A stretch of DNA of 64,000 bases from Chitinimonas taiwanensis DSM 18899 (GTDB taxonomy: Bacteria > Pseudomonadota > Gammaproteobacteria > Burkholderiales > Chitinimonadaceae). The notes below the pieces were generated by a model. It ran no database searches. It worked only from the letters and a program-made list of their open reading frames with translations, and was not told where the DNA came from. How positions within the stretch are numbered: position 1 is the first letter of the stretch; every line of letters begins with the position of its first letter. The position numbers were made by a program, and so were the translations under genes. The DNA lies in contig NZ_FPKR01000002.1 in assembly GCF_900119825.1 (NCBI RefSeq), positions 186,001-250,000 of the forward strand, in the 5' to 3' direction. Of this stretch, positions 56,131 to 64,000 are shown in pieces.

Positions 56131-58011
56131 ATGTCAGGCCATAACCAGTTCGAACTCTTCCGCACCCGGCGCTTCCTGCCCCTGTTCACCACCCAGTTCC
56201 TCGGCGCCTTCAACGACAATCTGTTCAAGAACGCCATGCTGGTGATGATCACCTTCTTTGGCCTCGGTTTCGCCGGCCTCGATGCCCCCACCCTGGTCAA
56301 TGCGGCGGCCGGCATCTTCATCCTGCCCTTCTTCCTGTTCTCGGCCACCGCCGGTCAGCTGGCGGAAAAGTTCGACAAGGCCACGCTCGCGCGTTGGATC
56401 AAGCTGCTCGAGATCGCCATCATGCTGCTGGCCAGCGTGGGCTTTCTCTATCGCAATGCCGCCCTGCTGATGGGCTGCCTGTTTCTGATGGGCGTGCACT
56501 CGGCGCTGTTCGGCCCGCTCAAGTATTCGATCCTGCCGCAATACCTGGAAGAGCGTGAACTGCTGGGCGGCAATGGCCTGATCGAGATGGGCACTTTTAT
56601 CGCCATCCTCTTGGGCCAGATCGGGGGCACCCTGCTGGTCGAACACAATCCGGACAATGTAGCCGTGGTGGCCATGGCCTGTGTGGGCGTGGCCGTGCTC
56701 GGTTATCTGGCCAGCCGCGGCATGCCGTCTGCCCCACCGCAGGCCAAGGACCTGAAGATCAACTGGAATATCTTCACCGAGACCTGGCACATCATCCGCC
56801 TGAGCCGGCGCAATCTGAGCGTATTCCACGCGCTGATGGGTATTTCCTGGTTCTGGTTCTTCGGCGCGGTCTATCTGACCCAGCTGCCCACCTATGCCAA
56901 GGACGTGCTCGGTGGCAGTGCCGAGGTCTACACGCTGCTGGTGGCGCTGTTCTCGGTCGGCGTCGGTGCGGGCTCGGCGCTGTGCGAGGTACTGTCCGGG
57001 CGCAAGATCGAAATCGGCCTGGTGCCATTTGGCTCGATCGGTATGTGCGTGTTCGGCATCGACCTCTACTTCGCCGCTCCGGCCATGCCCGCCGCCGGCA
57101 TTGGTGCGCTGGCCTTCCTGGCCGACGCCAGCCACTGGCGCCTGATCGCCGATATCACCCTATTGGGCGTGTTCGGCGGCTTCTTCATCGTGCCGCTGTA
57201 CGCGCTGATCCAGATCGAGAGCGAGCCCGAATACCGCTCGCGCATCATCGCCGCCAATAACATCCTCAATTCCTGCTTCATGGTCGTCTCGGCCGTGGTC
57301 AGCATCCTGATACTCAAGGCAGGCACCAGCATTCCTGAGCTGCTGCTGATCGTCGCGCTGATGAATATCCCGGTCGCGCTCTATGTCTACGGCCTGCAGC
57401 CCGAGTACCTGATGCGCTTCCTGGTCTGGATCGCCACCCACACCATGTACCGGGTCAAGCACGAGGGCCTAGACCATATTCCCGATCAGGGCCCGGTCGT
57501 GCTGGTCTGCAACCATGTCAGCTTCATGGACGCGCTGGTCATCGGCGGCGCAGTACGCCGCCCGGTGCGCTTCGTGATGGACCACCGCATCTTCAAGATT
57601 CCGGTGCTGAGCTTCATCTTCCGCACCGCCGGCGCCGTGCCGATTGCCCCGGCCAAGGAAGATCCGGGCATGAAGGAACGCGCCTTCCTCAAAGTGCAGG
57701 AATATCTGTCCAACGGCGAAGTGGTATGCATCTTCCCGGAAGGCAAGATCACCTATGACGGCCAGATCAACCCCTTCAAACCCGGCGTGATCGAAATCGC
57801 CCAACGCGCCAATGCCCCGGTCGTCCCCATGGCCCTGCGCGGCCTGTGGGGCAGCTTCTTCAGCCGCAAGGACGGCAGCGCCATGCTGAAAATGCCACGC
57901 CGCTTCTGGTCCAAGATCGCCCTGGTGGCGAGCGCGCCGGTGCCCACCAGCGAATTGGATCTGGGCGATCTGCAAGCCAGGGTGACGGTGCTGCGTGGGG
58001 ATGCGCATTAG
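56131..58011 (+). CDS. Fused MFS lysophospholipid transporter and PlsC-type acyltransferase
   Basis: This 626-residue protein joins an LplT-like MFS transporter (about residues 10-420, twelve membrane helices, [17 protein letters not shown] at the start) to a PlsC-type acyltransferase (about 435-620) with the NHVSFMD catalytic motif (His462, Asp467) and FPEGKIT. In E. coli, LplT imports lysophospholipids and Aas re-acylates them; many proteobacteria fuse transporter, acyltransferase and acyl-ACP synthetase. Here the third (AMP-binding) domain is missing, so acyl donors must come from elsewhere. ATG at 56131 follows GGGAG; the longer frame upstream is rejected. It diverges from kbl. Confidence 0.92.
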   Translation: MSGHNQFELFRTRRFLPLFTTQFLGAFNDNLFKNAMLVMITFFGLGFAGLDAPTLVNAAAGIFILPFFLFSATAGQLAEKFDKATLARWIKLLEIAIMLLASVGFLYRNAALLMGCLFLMGVHSALFGPLKYSILPQYLEERELLGGNGLIEMGTFIAILLGQIGGTLLVEHNPDNVAVVAMACVGVAVLGYLASRGMPSAPPQAKDLKINWNIFTETWHIIRLSRRNLSVFHALMGISWFWFFGAVYLTQLPTYAKDVLGGSAEVYTLLVALFSVGVGAGSALCEVLSGRKIEIGLVPFGSIGMCVFGIDLYFAAPAMPAAGIGALAFLADASHWRLIADITLLGVFGGFFIVPLYALIQIESEPEYRSRIIAANNILNSCFMVVSAVVSILILKAGTSIPELLLIVALMNIPVALYVYGLQPEYLMRFLVWIATHTMYRVKHEGLDHIPDQGPVVLVCNHVSFMDALVIGGAVRRPVRFVMDHRIFKIPVLSFIFRTAGAVPIAPAKEDPGMKERAFLKVQEYLSNGEVVCIFPEGKITYDGQINPFKPGVIEIAQRANAPVVPMALRGLWGSFFSRKDGSAMLKMPRRFWSKIALVASAPVPTSELDLGDLQARVTVLRGDAH

Positions 58012-58222
58012 CTGTCTGGCGGGCTCGCACTGCTGCCCGCCCTGCTGTCACCAGGCGTTCAAAAGGCGCTAAGCTGTTGCCCACACGCTGTGAAGGCGGC
58101 TGATCGCCGCGTATCGCGCCATTCCCAAGCTCTGGGCAGCGCATAGATCAGCTGATTGAAAGCAGGCTTTCGTTCGCAGCAACACAGCAAATTGCAATGA
58201 TTGAATTAATTATCAATGGCTT

Positions 58223-58465
58223 ATGAATATGAAAAAACTACTCCCCAAAGGCTCAGCACAGTTTTACCTCTGCTTTATTGCAAGCTTCGTCGCATTCTTT
58301 TATTCCAAATGGGAAACCATGCTGGCCACGCATGGCCTGATGCCGTCCCTTGTAGGCATACTCATTTCAGCCTTGTTATTACTTGCCGTTATCGGGTACT
58401 GGGTCATTAAAAACACCGATGACAATGGCGAACTGACCATATTCAAACAACACCACAAGAAGTGA
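58223..58465 (+). CDS. Small two-helix membrane protein, unknown
   Basis: This 80-residue frame has two hydrophobic segments (about residues 12-28 and 40-62) and a charged tail ending in FKQHHKK. The ribosome site is weak, and the start may be the ATG at 58223 or at 58229. The sequence here is clearly more AT-rich than the surrounding genes, suggesting a later acquisition. No family recognised. Confidence 0.5.
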   Translation: MNMKKLLPKGSAQFYLCFIASFVAFFYSKWETMLATHGLMPSLVGILISALLLLAVIGYWVIKNTDDNGELTIFKQHHKK

Positions 58466-58661
58466 AATCCTGACATCCAGATACGGCAGTCGCCGAATTG
58501 AATTAGCCGGAAGCTGCGAGTTTGCGATCTGCACTGTGAAACGCCCATTCGGTCTGATCTGCATGGGTTCTAAATGACGCGGACATCTTCTGCGAAGAAG
58601 AACATGTGATTTGTGCTAGTGCAAGCCCATGGCAAGCTGTGGCCTTTAGCGAGAACATACC

Positions 58662-59117
58662 ATGCAAACCCGATACTCTGCGCGCTTGATCATCGTGGAC
58701 GGCGCTGGCCGGCTACTGCTGTTTCTGTATCAGGACGAACATCAGGCGCCATTCTGGGCCACGCCGGGCGGGGAACTGAAGCCAGGCGAGGACTACGCGG
58801 CGGCGGCCGCGCGCGAACTCTATGAGGAAACCGGTCTGCGGCTGCCCATCGGCCCCATGCTCAAGCAGCGCGAAGCCGACTATGCGGTGGCGAGGTCGGT
58901 CACAGCGCGCTGGCAGGAGCAGTACTACTTGGTCGCCTGCCCGGCGCCGACCACGATCTTCGCCGCCGACTGGACCGAGGAAGAACAACACACGATCCAG
59001 CGTTGGCAGTGGTGGGATATCGAACAGTTGCAGCAGGCACCACCAGGCCTGTTCAAACCCGAATGGTTACCCGAACTGCTGGAATCGCTGCTGACGAGGC
59101 CTACCACGATCGCATAG
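58662..59117 (+). CDS. NUDIX hydrolase
   Basis: This 151-residue protein has a complete Nudix box (residues 37-59: G-x5-E-x7-REL-x-EE-x-GL), which binds Mg2+ and cleaves nucleoside diphosphate-linked compounds. The fold begins with ARLIIVDGAGRLLLF and the box is preceded by FWATPGGELKPGED. A late WWDIEQLQQ segment is typical of MutT-like and other small members. The substrate cannot be inferred; families of this size hydrolyse nucleotides, nucleotide sugars or cap-like molecules. The gene lies 33 bases ahead of the exported Sel1 protein gene. Confidence 0.92.
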   Translation: MQTRYSARLIIVDGAGRLLLFLYQDEHQAPFWATPGGELKPGEDYAAAAARELYEETGLRLPIGPMLKQREADYAVARSVTARWQEQYYLVACPAPTTIFAADWTEEEQHTIQRWQWWDIEQLQQAPPGLFKPEWLPELLESLLTRPTTIA

Positions 59118-59150
59118 CGACCTTGATGGTCTGAGACGCTGCAAAACTGT

Positions 59151-59975
59151 ATGAAAATCATCGTATACACAGCCCTGTTCGCCCTCCACAGCCTCGCAGC
59201 CGCCGAGTGTGCATCTTCGCTACCACTCACCGGTACGGCCTCGATACCCTACTGTGATGCCAGGACCCAACGCTGCATACCGGCGGAAGACGCCATCCTC
59301 AACTACAGCAGGGCGAGGGACGATGACCCATCGACGCTCTACCTGAGCCTGCATGCCAGTCCCAGGCATTTCTACGATGCGGATTGGCGCATTCTCGGCG
59401 CCGAAGAACTGGCCGATATCCTGCGCCCCAAGCTATCCGCCGAAGTCAGGAAGATCATCCTGCTCGCATCCTGGAGCGGGGTGGCGGCCGAGCCCGGCGG
59501 ACAATCGCTGGCCGTAAAGCTGTCACGCGCACTGAAGGGCTTTCCCGTTCAGGGGCAGGATGGCTTTATCTGGCTGGACAAGGATGGCAAATCCCGCACC
59601 ACCAGGCAGGCGTTTACCCTATCGCAGGGCGGTGGGCCCTACCAGGTTGCGGAAGGCGGCGAAGTCATGGTGGCACTGGCGGGCGGCTGGCCTGCCACCT
59701 TCGAAGCCGAGCTGATGCAGCACAAGCATGCACAAGGCATCCGCCGGGCTGGCGCGGGTTGGGAAATGTTCTTCCTGTGTCCCGAGCGTGCACTGAAGGC
59801 CTTCACGGCGGCCAGTCAGCTTGGTGATTCCATCGCCGCCTACAACGCCGCCATGCTGTATCTGGAACGTGGCAGCAAGGGCGACCGGCAGACTGCGCTA
59901 CGTTTACTCCGCCAAGCAGCCGCAGCGGATGACCAGCACGCCTGGCGCAAGCTGAGCGCCTTGTCGGCAAAGTGA
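59151..59975 (+). CDS. Exported protein with C-terminal Sel1-type repeats
   Basis: This 274-residue protein has a signal peptide (MKIIVYTALFALHSLAAA) and an unrecognised central domain with Cys residues near the mature N-terminus (AECASSL, PYCDARTQRCIP). The last 70 residues carry a Sel1/TPR-like repeat: ALKAFTAASQLGDSIAAYNAAMLYLERGSKGDRQTALRLLRQAAAADD. Such repeats mediate protein-protein contacts. It lies after the NUDIX gene on the same strand. The function is unknown. The large WG-repeat protein at 60663-63644 also has Sel1-like repeats. Confidence 0.7.
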   Translation: MKIIVYTALFALHSLAAAECASSLPLTGTASIPYCDARTQRCIPAEDAILNYSRARDDDPSTLYLSLHASPRHFYDADWRILGAEELADILRPKLSAEVRKIILLASWSGVAAEPGGQSLAVKLSRALKGFPVQGQDGFIWLDKDGKSRTTRQAFTLSQGGGPYQVAEGGEVMVALAGGWPATFEAELMQHKHAQGIRRAGAGWEMFFLCPERALKAFTAASQLGDSIAAYNAAMLYLERGSKGDRQTALRLLRQAAAADDQHAWRKLSALSAK

Positions 59976-60040
59976 GGCCCGTGGTCGGAGCGCGCCCGCC
60001 ATCTGGTTGTAGGCGTGTCGCCATGACCGAGACTTACCGC

Positions 60041-60330
60041 TTAGAAGTCCTGCACCGTAGGCCACAGCACGATCTCGCTGATACCGACCTCAGCCGGCTG
60101 CGCGACGGCAAACGCAATGGCACGTGCCACCGATTCGGCCGGGATGGCAATGTCGTAGAACTCACCGATAGCCTTGGCGCTATCGCGCGAGTGAGCTACC
60201 GAACTTCAGTTACGAATCCACTGCCCCCGGTTCGATACCGGTCAAGCGGATCTGGCCGCCGACCTCGTGGCGCAAGCCTTCCGCAATCGCACGCACGGCA
60301 AACTTGGCACCCTGAAGCAGATGAGCCGCC
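60041..60330 (-). pseudogene. Remnant of a short-chain dehydrogenase/reductase gene
   Basis: On the minus strand the frame ending at TAA (60043-60041) reads as an SDR C-terminus: GAKFAVRAIAEGLRHEV, GIEPGAVDS, then KAIGEFYDIAIPAESVARAIAFAV and EIVLWPTVQDF. A TAA (60212-60210) replaces the usual Glu codon after AVDS, and an extra base at about 60194 shifts the frame before the KAIGEFYD part. The N-terminal Rossmann motif (TGxxxGIG) is missing. I therefore call it a broken, 5'-truncated gene. Upstream sequence (60331-60345) no longer matches the family. Confidence 0.75.
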
Positions 60331-60345
60331 GTATTAGTCGGCGTG

Positions 60346-60662
60346 GATTTAGGCAGCAGGCTGACTTCCAGGCCGCACCGTATCTAGCCTGTGGTCAGCT
60401 TATTAAGGCGGTACAGCCATGGGCTCCGCCAAGCCAGGATCGCTATGCCTACGAACCACAGCGCGGCCCGGTATCCGCCGGTATTCGGTTGCTGTTCAAT
60501 CAATTAGTCGGCCAACTCGGCGCCAACGCATCCATCGTTGGCGCGCCTTAGCGTTGAGTCTGTGGCACTGGAGATGCCCGTGCAGCACCCAATGCGCTGG
60601 AGCCAAGGCTGGCTGCAGAGAACGAAAGTAGCCGCCTGCTAAGTTGCTCGGGCGAGCAAGAG
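60346..60662. other. Gene-free stretch upstream of the SDR remnant
   Basis: No convincing gene. The minus strand has a 39-codon open stretch (60503-60387) encoding a hydrophobic segment AALWFVGIAILAWRSPWLYRL, with no ribosome site and ending in TAG. It could be the relic of a membrane protein gene. Confidence 0.4.
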
Positions 60663-63644
60663 CTAGCCGCGTAGCCACCAGACGAGGGCAAACAGCCAGC
60701 GCCGCCAGCCCTTGTCGGCCGTAGCAAGGAGCCCCTGTGCAGCGGCGTAGCGCCAAGCCCAGTGCGTGGCTGCACCTGCGCGCTTTAGCGGGCTAGCCCG
60801 GTCACGATAGATTTTCTCCGCCAACAGGCCCATAGCCTGGGCATGACCAGCCTCAGCAGCCTGGTGCAGCACTTGCTCTGCCTCCTCCCAGGCTACCGGT
60901 TCGCAAACCAGAAGCAGTTCACCGAGTTGGTAGCGTATGGCCATTAGCGTCGTCGACGCTACCCCATGCTGCGGGTGCGCCAGGAACTGCCGAGCATGGT
61001 AAAGCGCCTCTTCCAAGCATTGCCCTGCAGCATCCGAATTCACCTGAGCATGGGCGTCGTCGATCAGTAGACGCAGCAGCGCCTCGCAGGCGGGCGCATG
61101 GCCGTCAGCCGCGGCGCTGCGCCAGAGCTCGCGCGCTTGGTTGCGATCAACCGTGCCGCCCAGCCCTTCATACCAGTAATGCCCAAGGTAAAAGCGGCTC
61201 TCGATATGCTCCGCGTCCTGCTGGTCACTGAAGCGCTGCACACACTCTAGTGCCTGGCGAGCCCGCTCAGCATCCACCCTACCCGCCGCCGGATTCAGCC
61301 ACAGACGCCCGGCGCAGAGCCACAAGCGTGCTCGCTCGTCCAGCTCCGGCATGGCTGCCAGGCCGCGCTCGACCCAGTCCCTTGCCTCGTACAGATCGCC
61401 AGCCCCTTGCAAGCTCAGCTCAATCAATTGCAACCAGGCTGCCGCCGATGCTTGTCTGGCAAGTTCGTCCAGGCCGCAGGCACGGCGCGCCCACTGATAG
61501 GCCTGTGTCCTAGTCTCACAGTGCCGGGACAAGGCCAGCGCGGCATTCAGATCGCCTTGGCGATAACGCCGCTGCCATTCCTCTCTAGCCACAAGTGGTG
61601 CCTGGCCGGGTTGGATGAAGACCGCTCGGGTACCGCCCTCAGCGAGGATTTCGCAAGCCTCGACCGGCTCGCCGCGGCGCCAATGCGTCAGCAGCAACTC
61701 GCGCTGATCACTGAGCAAGCGGCAGTCGTACAGTACCTCGCCCAGCAGGCCAATGAAGCGGCCAGCCAGCGCAGGCTCCCCCTCAGTGGTCCAGAACTCC
61801 AAGCTGCAATCGCTGTCTCGGGGCGCTGACTCGGCAAAGCTCAACAGCAGTGTCTGGCCGGGCAAGTCCAGCACATCGACCCCGGCATGCCAGCCCGGCA
61901 GCGCCGGTGCACACCGCTCGACGCACCACAGCTGGTAATGTGACTGCTCGTCCTCCAGCCGCAGCCAGCGCAGGTTTTGGTTGCCGATCGCCGCAATCCG
62001 CCAGGCAGCGGGCGGAACGATCTGCCGGCCGGCCTCATCGATCACGCCCTCGCCCTGCGCATTGCGTACGCGAATCAGTAGGCGCGACTGGCCAGTATCA
62101 CCGTCAGCGATATAGACGGCCAGGTCGCCCTGTTCCGGTTCGGCAGCCTGGCGCAGCGCATCCTCCGGCAAAGGTGGCGCGCCCGGGCCAACGCCCAGCG
62201 GCTCGATATCCTCGTATTCGCAGGGAATGCACCAATCACCCCGGCTAGGCAGCAGGCCATGGCGGCCGGCGCGCTGCACGCGATAAATACCCTCGGCGGC
62301 GCAGGCATGCTGGTAGGGCTCGAAACAGTCCACCTCATCCCATTGACAAGGCACCACCAGCACGCCAGCAGCATTGACCCAGCCCTGATGGCCGTCACGC
62401 CATACCCGCCAGCCGCGCTGATCATGTTCCTCGCGAAACTCCACGCGTTCGAACTGGCAGGGCTGCAGCTCGCGACAGCCGGTATCGATCAGCCCCCAAC
62501 GCCCGGCTTCGACTACCCAGGCCACGCCTTGTGCCTCAAACAGCTGGCTGCCGCCGAACGGACGGGTCTGCTGATAGCGCGGCGCACAGAGCACCTGGCC
62601 GTCTTCATCGAGATAGCCCAGCCGTTCTCCCTGGCGCACGCGTAGCAGCCCGCTGCACTCGCGGCGCAGCTCTTCGTGCTCGGGTGGCAAGCGCCAGTGG
62701 CGCAGCGCGATATCGAGCAGACCCTGGCGGCCGTTCAGGCTCGCCACGCACAGCTCGCCCGCCGCCGAATCGACCACAGCATCGAACTGCGGAGCGAACA
62801 ACAGCTCCGCCGTGGGCTCAATTTGTAGCAGACCCCAGCGCGCGCCCAGCCTGACCCAGACACGCACCAGGCTGCCAGCGTCCGGGCGTATTTCCTGCCA
62901 CTGTGGCGGCTCATGCCAGGCACCATCGTCGTCGACCAGGCCAAACAGCCCCGCCTGCTCGCGGGGGCGGAAGTTATGCTCGCACCAGGGGTCGAAGGAC
63001 AGCGCCTCGGCCTGTTGAAAATCTTCGAAGGGCGTGCCCTGTGCCTCGAACGCCTCCTCCTGGGCCAACGCATCGAAGTAAGGATGATCGAGACTGTTCA
63101 GGCCGAAGCCACGCACCCAGTCCTGCAACGCCTCGAAATCGACCACCTGGGTGATCTCGTGCAGCTGCAGCGGATCACCGCCCTGTACTAAGGCCAAGCG
63201 CGAGTCGGCGTTCCAGCGCCAGAAGGCGATACGCGAAGACTCATGCTCATCGAACGGCCCGGATAGCGCATCCCAATCCCCCTGCAGCCACAGCGCGTCC
63301 AAGGGTTGACCCACTTCGGCAGCGAGCTGTTCAATCCACTCTGCCACTGCAGACAGATAAATGCTGAGTGCCGGTACCCGATGGTACTGTGGATGGACAG
63401 CGATGAAATCGCAGAACAGTCGCCAGTTGTGCAGCGCCCGCAAGGCACCGACCCTGAGTCCCCGGCGCGGCAGTTGGGTGTCGGGCTCCGGCGTAGTAAT
63501 CGCGGCTACCTCGGCAGCGCCGGCCAGCAGCAGGCACCAGAGCGGCGAGACATTGTCGCACCGCGCCAGGCAGTGAAGCGCGCCCGAGGGGCCGCCTAGG
63601 TAGAGCCAGGTGGCGCTGGCTAGATGAGCATCCGGTGCGTGCAT
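60663..63644 (-). CDS. Large WG-repeat and Sel1-repeat protein
   Basis: This 993-residue protein has an N-terminal domain of about 230 residues without a known motif, about eight WG-type beta repeats (about residues 225-590; for example RLGYLDEDGQVLCAPRY, RWGLIDTGCRELQPCQF, HQGWVNAAGVLVVPCQW), and a C-terminal helical part with Sel1-like repeats (GHYWYEGLGGTVDRNQARELWRSAAADG; AEQVLHQAAEAGHAQAMGLLAEKI), ending in an aromatic-rich tail (WLFALVWWLRG). WG repeats are thought to mediate binding; no enzymatic residue is visible. The start at 63644 (MHAPDAHL) follows AAGGA; the longer frame upstream is unsupported. No signal peptide, so it is probably cytoplasmic or tail-anchored. Confidence 0.85.
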   Translation of the reverse strand: MHAPDAHLASATWLYLGGPSGALHCLARCDNVSPLWCLLLAGAAEVAAITTPEPDTQLPRRGLRVGALRALHNWRLFCDFIAVHPQYHRVPALSIYLSAVAEWIEQLAAEVGQPLDALWLQGDWDALSGPFDEHESSRIAFWRWNADSRLALVQGGDPLQLHEITQVVDFEALQDWVRGFGLNSLDHPYFDALAQEEAFEAQGTPFEDFQQAEALSFDPWCEHNFRPREQAGLFGLVDDDGAWHEPPQWQEIRPDAGSLVRVWVRLGARWGLLQIEPTAELLFAPQFDAVVDSAAGELCVASLNGRQGLLDIALRHWRLPPEHEELRRECSGLLRVRQGERLGYLDEDGQVLCAPRYQQTRPFGGSQLFEAQGVAWVVEAGRWGLIDTGCRELQPCQFERVEFREEHDQRGWRVWRDGHQGWVNAAGVLVVPCQWDEVDCFEPYQHACAAEGIYRVQRAGRHGLLPSRGDWCIPCEYEDIEPLGVGPGAPPLPEDALRQAAEPEQGDLAVYIADGDTGQSRLLIRVRNAQGEGVIDEAGRQIVPPAAWRIAAIGNQNLRWLRLEDEQSHYQLWCVERCAPALPGWHAGVDVLDLPGQTLLLSFAESAPRDSDCSLEFWTTEGEPALAGRFIGLLGEVLYDCRLLSDQRELLLTHWRRGEPVEACEILAEGGTRAVFIQPGQAPLVAREEWQRRYRQGDLNAALALSRHCETRTQAYQWARRACGLDELARQASAAAWLQLIELSLQGAGDLYEARDWVERGLAAMPELDERARLWLCAGRLWLNPAAGRVDAERARQALECVQRFSDQQDAEHIESRFYLGHYWYEGLGGTVDRNQARELWRSAAADGHAPACEALLRLLIDDAHAQVNSDAAGQCLEEALYHARQFLAHPQHGVASTTLMAIRYQLGELLLVCEPVAWEEAEQVLHQAAEAGHAQAMGLLAEKIYRDRASPLKRAGAATHWAWRYAAAQGLLATADKGWRRWLFALVWWLRG

Positions 63645-63934
63645 GGATAACCGTCCTTGAGAGAGGGCGCCATTGTGCGGCACACGCGCAGCCTTCACAG
63701 CCGCTGCGTGCAAATTGCCGAAGCAACTTCTTGAGCAAGTCGCACCCAATACGACCAATCGCAATAGCCGCAGCAGACGTCGTCATTAAAACCAACTCGC
63801 CTCCCAGCGGTATGCGTGTTGGGTAACGCACTGGCCAATCACACCTTCACGCCCCTGCCGCTTTAAATCCGCGCCCGCGTCCTCATCTGAAACGCACCCT
63901 CTTTGCGCAGCAGCGCAGCCAACCGGATACCCGC

Positions 63935-64000
63935 ATGCGCCCTCTTGCCCTGATACGCAGCCTGCTCGCCCCCTACCGCGCCCGCATTGCCATCGCCGCC
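63935..64000 (+). CDS. Start of a probable ABC exporter gene, cut by window edge
   Basis: Only 22 codons are visible from the ATG at 63935: MRPLALIRSLLAPYRARIAIAA. A short basic segment with LLAPYR before a hydrophobic helix is typical of the N-terminus of ABC exporters that carry fused membrane and ATPase domains (MsbA-like). This is inference from a short piece; no other part of the gene is available. Confidence 0.45.
   Translation, partial: MRPLALIRSLLAPYRARIAIAA

Noticed and set aside
55929-56348. N-terminal extension of the kbl frame
   Set aside because: Unlike any Kbl protein, overlaps the divergent MFS-PlsC gene, and the PLP-lysine numbering supports the TTG at 55928.

Overview
The window is high-GC chromosomal DNA from a Gram-negative bacterium, most likely a betaproteobacterium near the Neisseriales (Chitinibacteraceae or Chitinimonas-like). 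The evidence is the housekeeping set and its order: recA-recX, alaS, glnE, aroA, argS, thyA, kbl-tdh, and a yhdP-nit-tldD cluster. Outer-membrane-associated AsmA-like proteins and a D-amino acid dehydrogenase agree with this. The genus cannot be fixed without a search. I see no rRNA, tRNA, CRISPR array, insertion sequence, prophage or replication origin.

Layout. 1-4.3 kb: a truncated unknown gene, an adenylate-forming ligase, a small exported protein and a chemotaxis receptor. 4.7-12.4 kb: a Tat-exported PhoD-like phosphatase, an M61 peptidase, dadA (TTG start) and an orphan PAS histidine kinase. 12.5-19.5 kb: recA, recX, a VanZ-like protein, an S9 peptidase and alaS. 19.6-25 kb: a PQQ sugar dehydrogenase, mgsA, a DUF4197 protein, two crotonase-family enzymes of acyl-CoA or valine catabolism flanking an exported unknown, and a small exported protein. 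25-32 kb: the minus-strand cluster yhdP > nitrilase-family amidase > periplasmic binding protein > tldD. 32.4-40.7 kb: glnE, an AsmA-like protein, aroA and argS on the plus strand. 40.7-49 kb: a large unknown, a polyamine-binding protein, thyA, and a complete carbohydrate ABC operon on the minus strand. 49.5-53.5 kb: a second sugar-binding protein resembling Pseudomonas GtsA, an exported His/Asp-rich protein, and an OmpR-type two-component pair. 53.6-58 kb: the threonine-degradation operon kbl-tdh and an MFS-PlsC phospholipid fusion. 58.2-63.7 kb: an accessory-looking stretch with a small AT-richer membrane protein, a NUDIX hydrolase, a Sel1-repeat exported protein, a broken short-chain dehydrogenase and a large WG-repeat/Sel1 protein. 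The window ends in the first codons of a probable ABC exporter.

How the genes work together. The sugar ABC operon, the divergent GtsA-like binding protein and the nearby two-component system look like a glucose-type uptake and sensing locus, rearranged relative to the Pseudomonas gts/gltR-gtrS cluster. YhdP, the AsmA protein and the MFS-PlsC fusion are all linked to envelope phospholipid handling. kbl-tdh, dadA, the crotonases and the peptidases serve amino-acid and peptide catabolism. Most gene ends carry clear intrinsic terminators, several of them bidirectional between convergent genes. Nothing here is a clear new defence or biosynthetic system. The best leads are a Gram-positive-style SOS-box palindrome in front of recA, the sugar-binding/two-component arrangement, and the WG/Sel1 accessory region.
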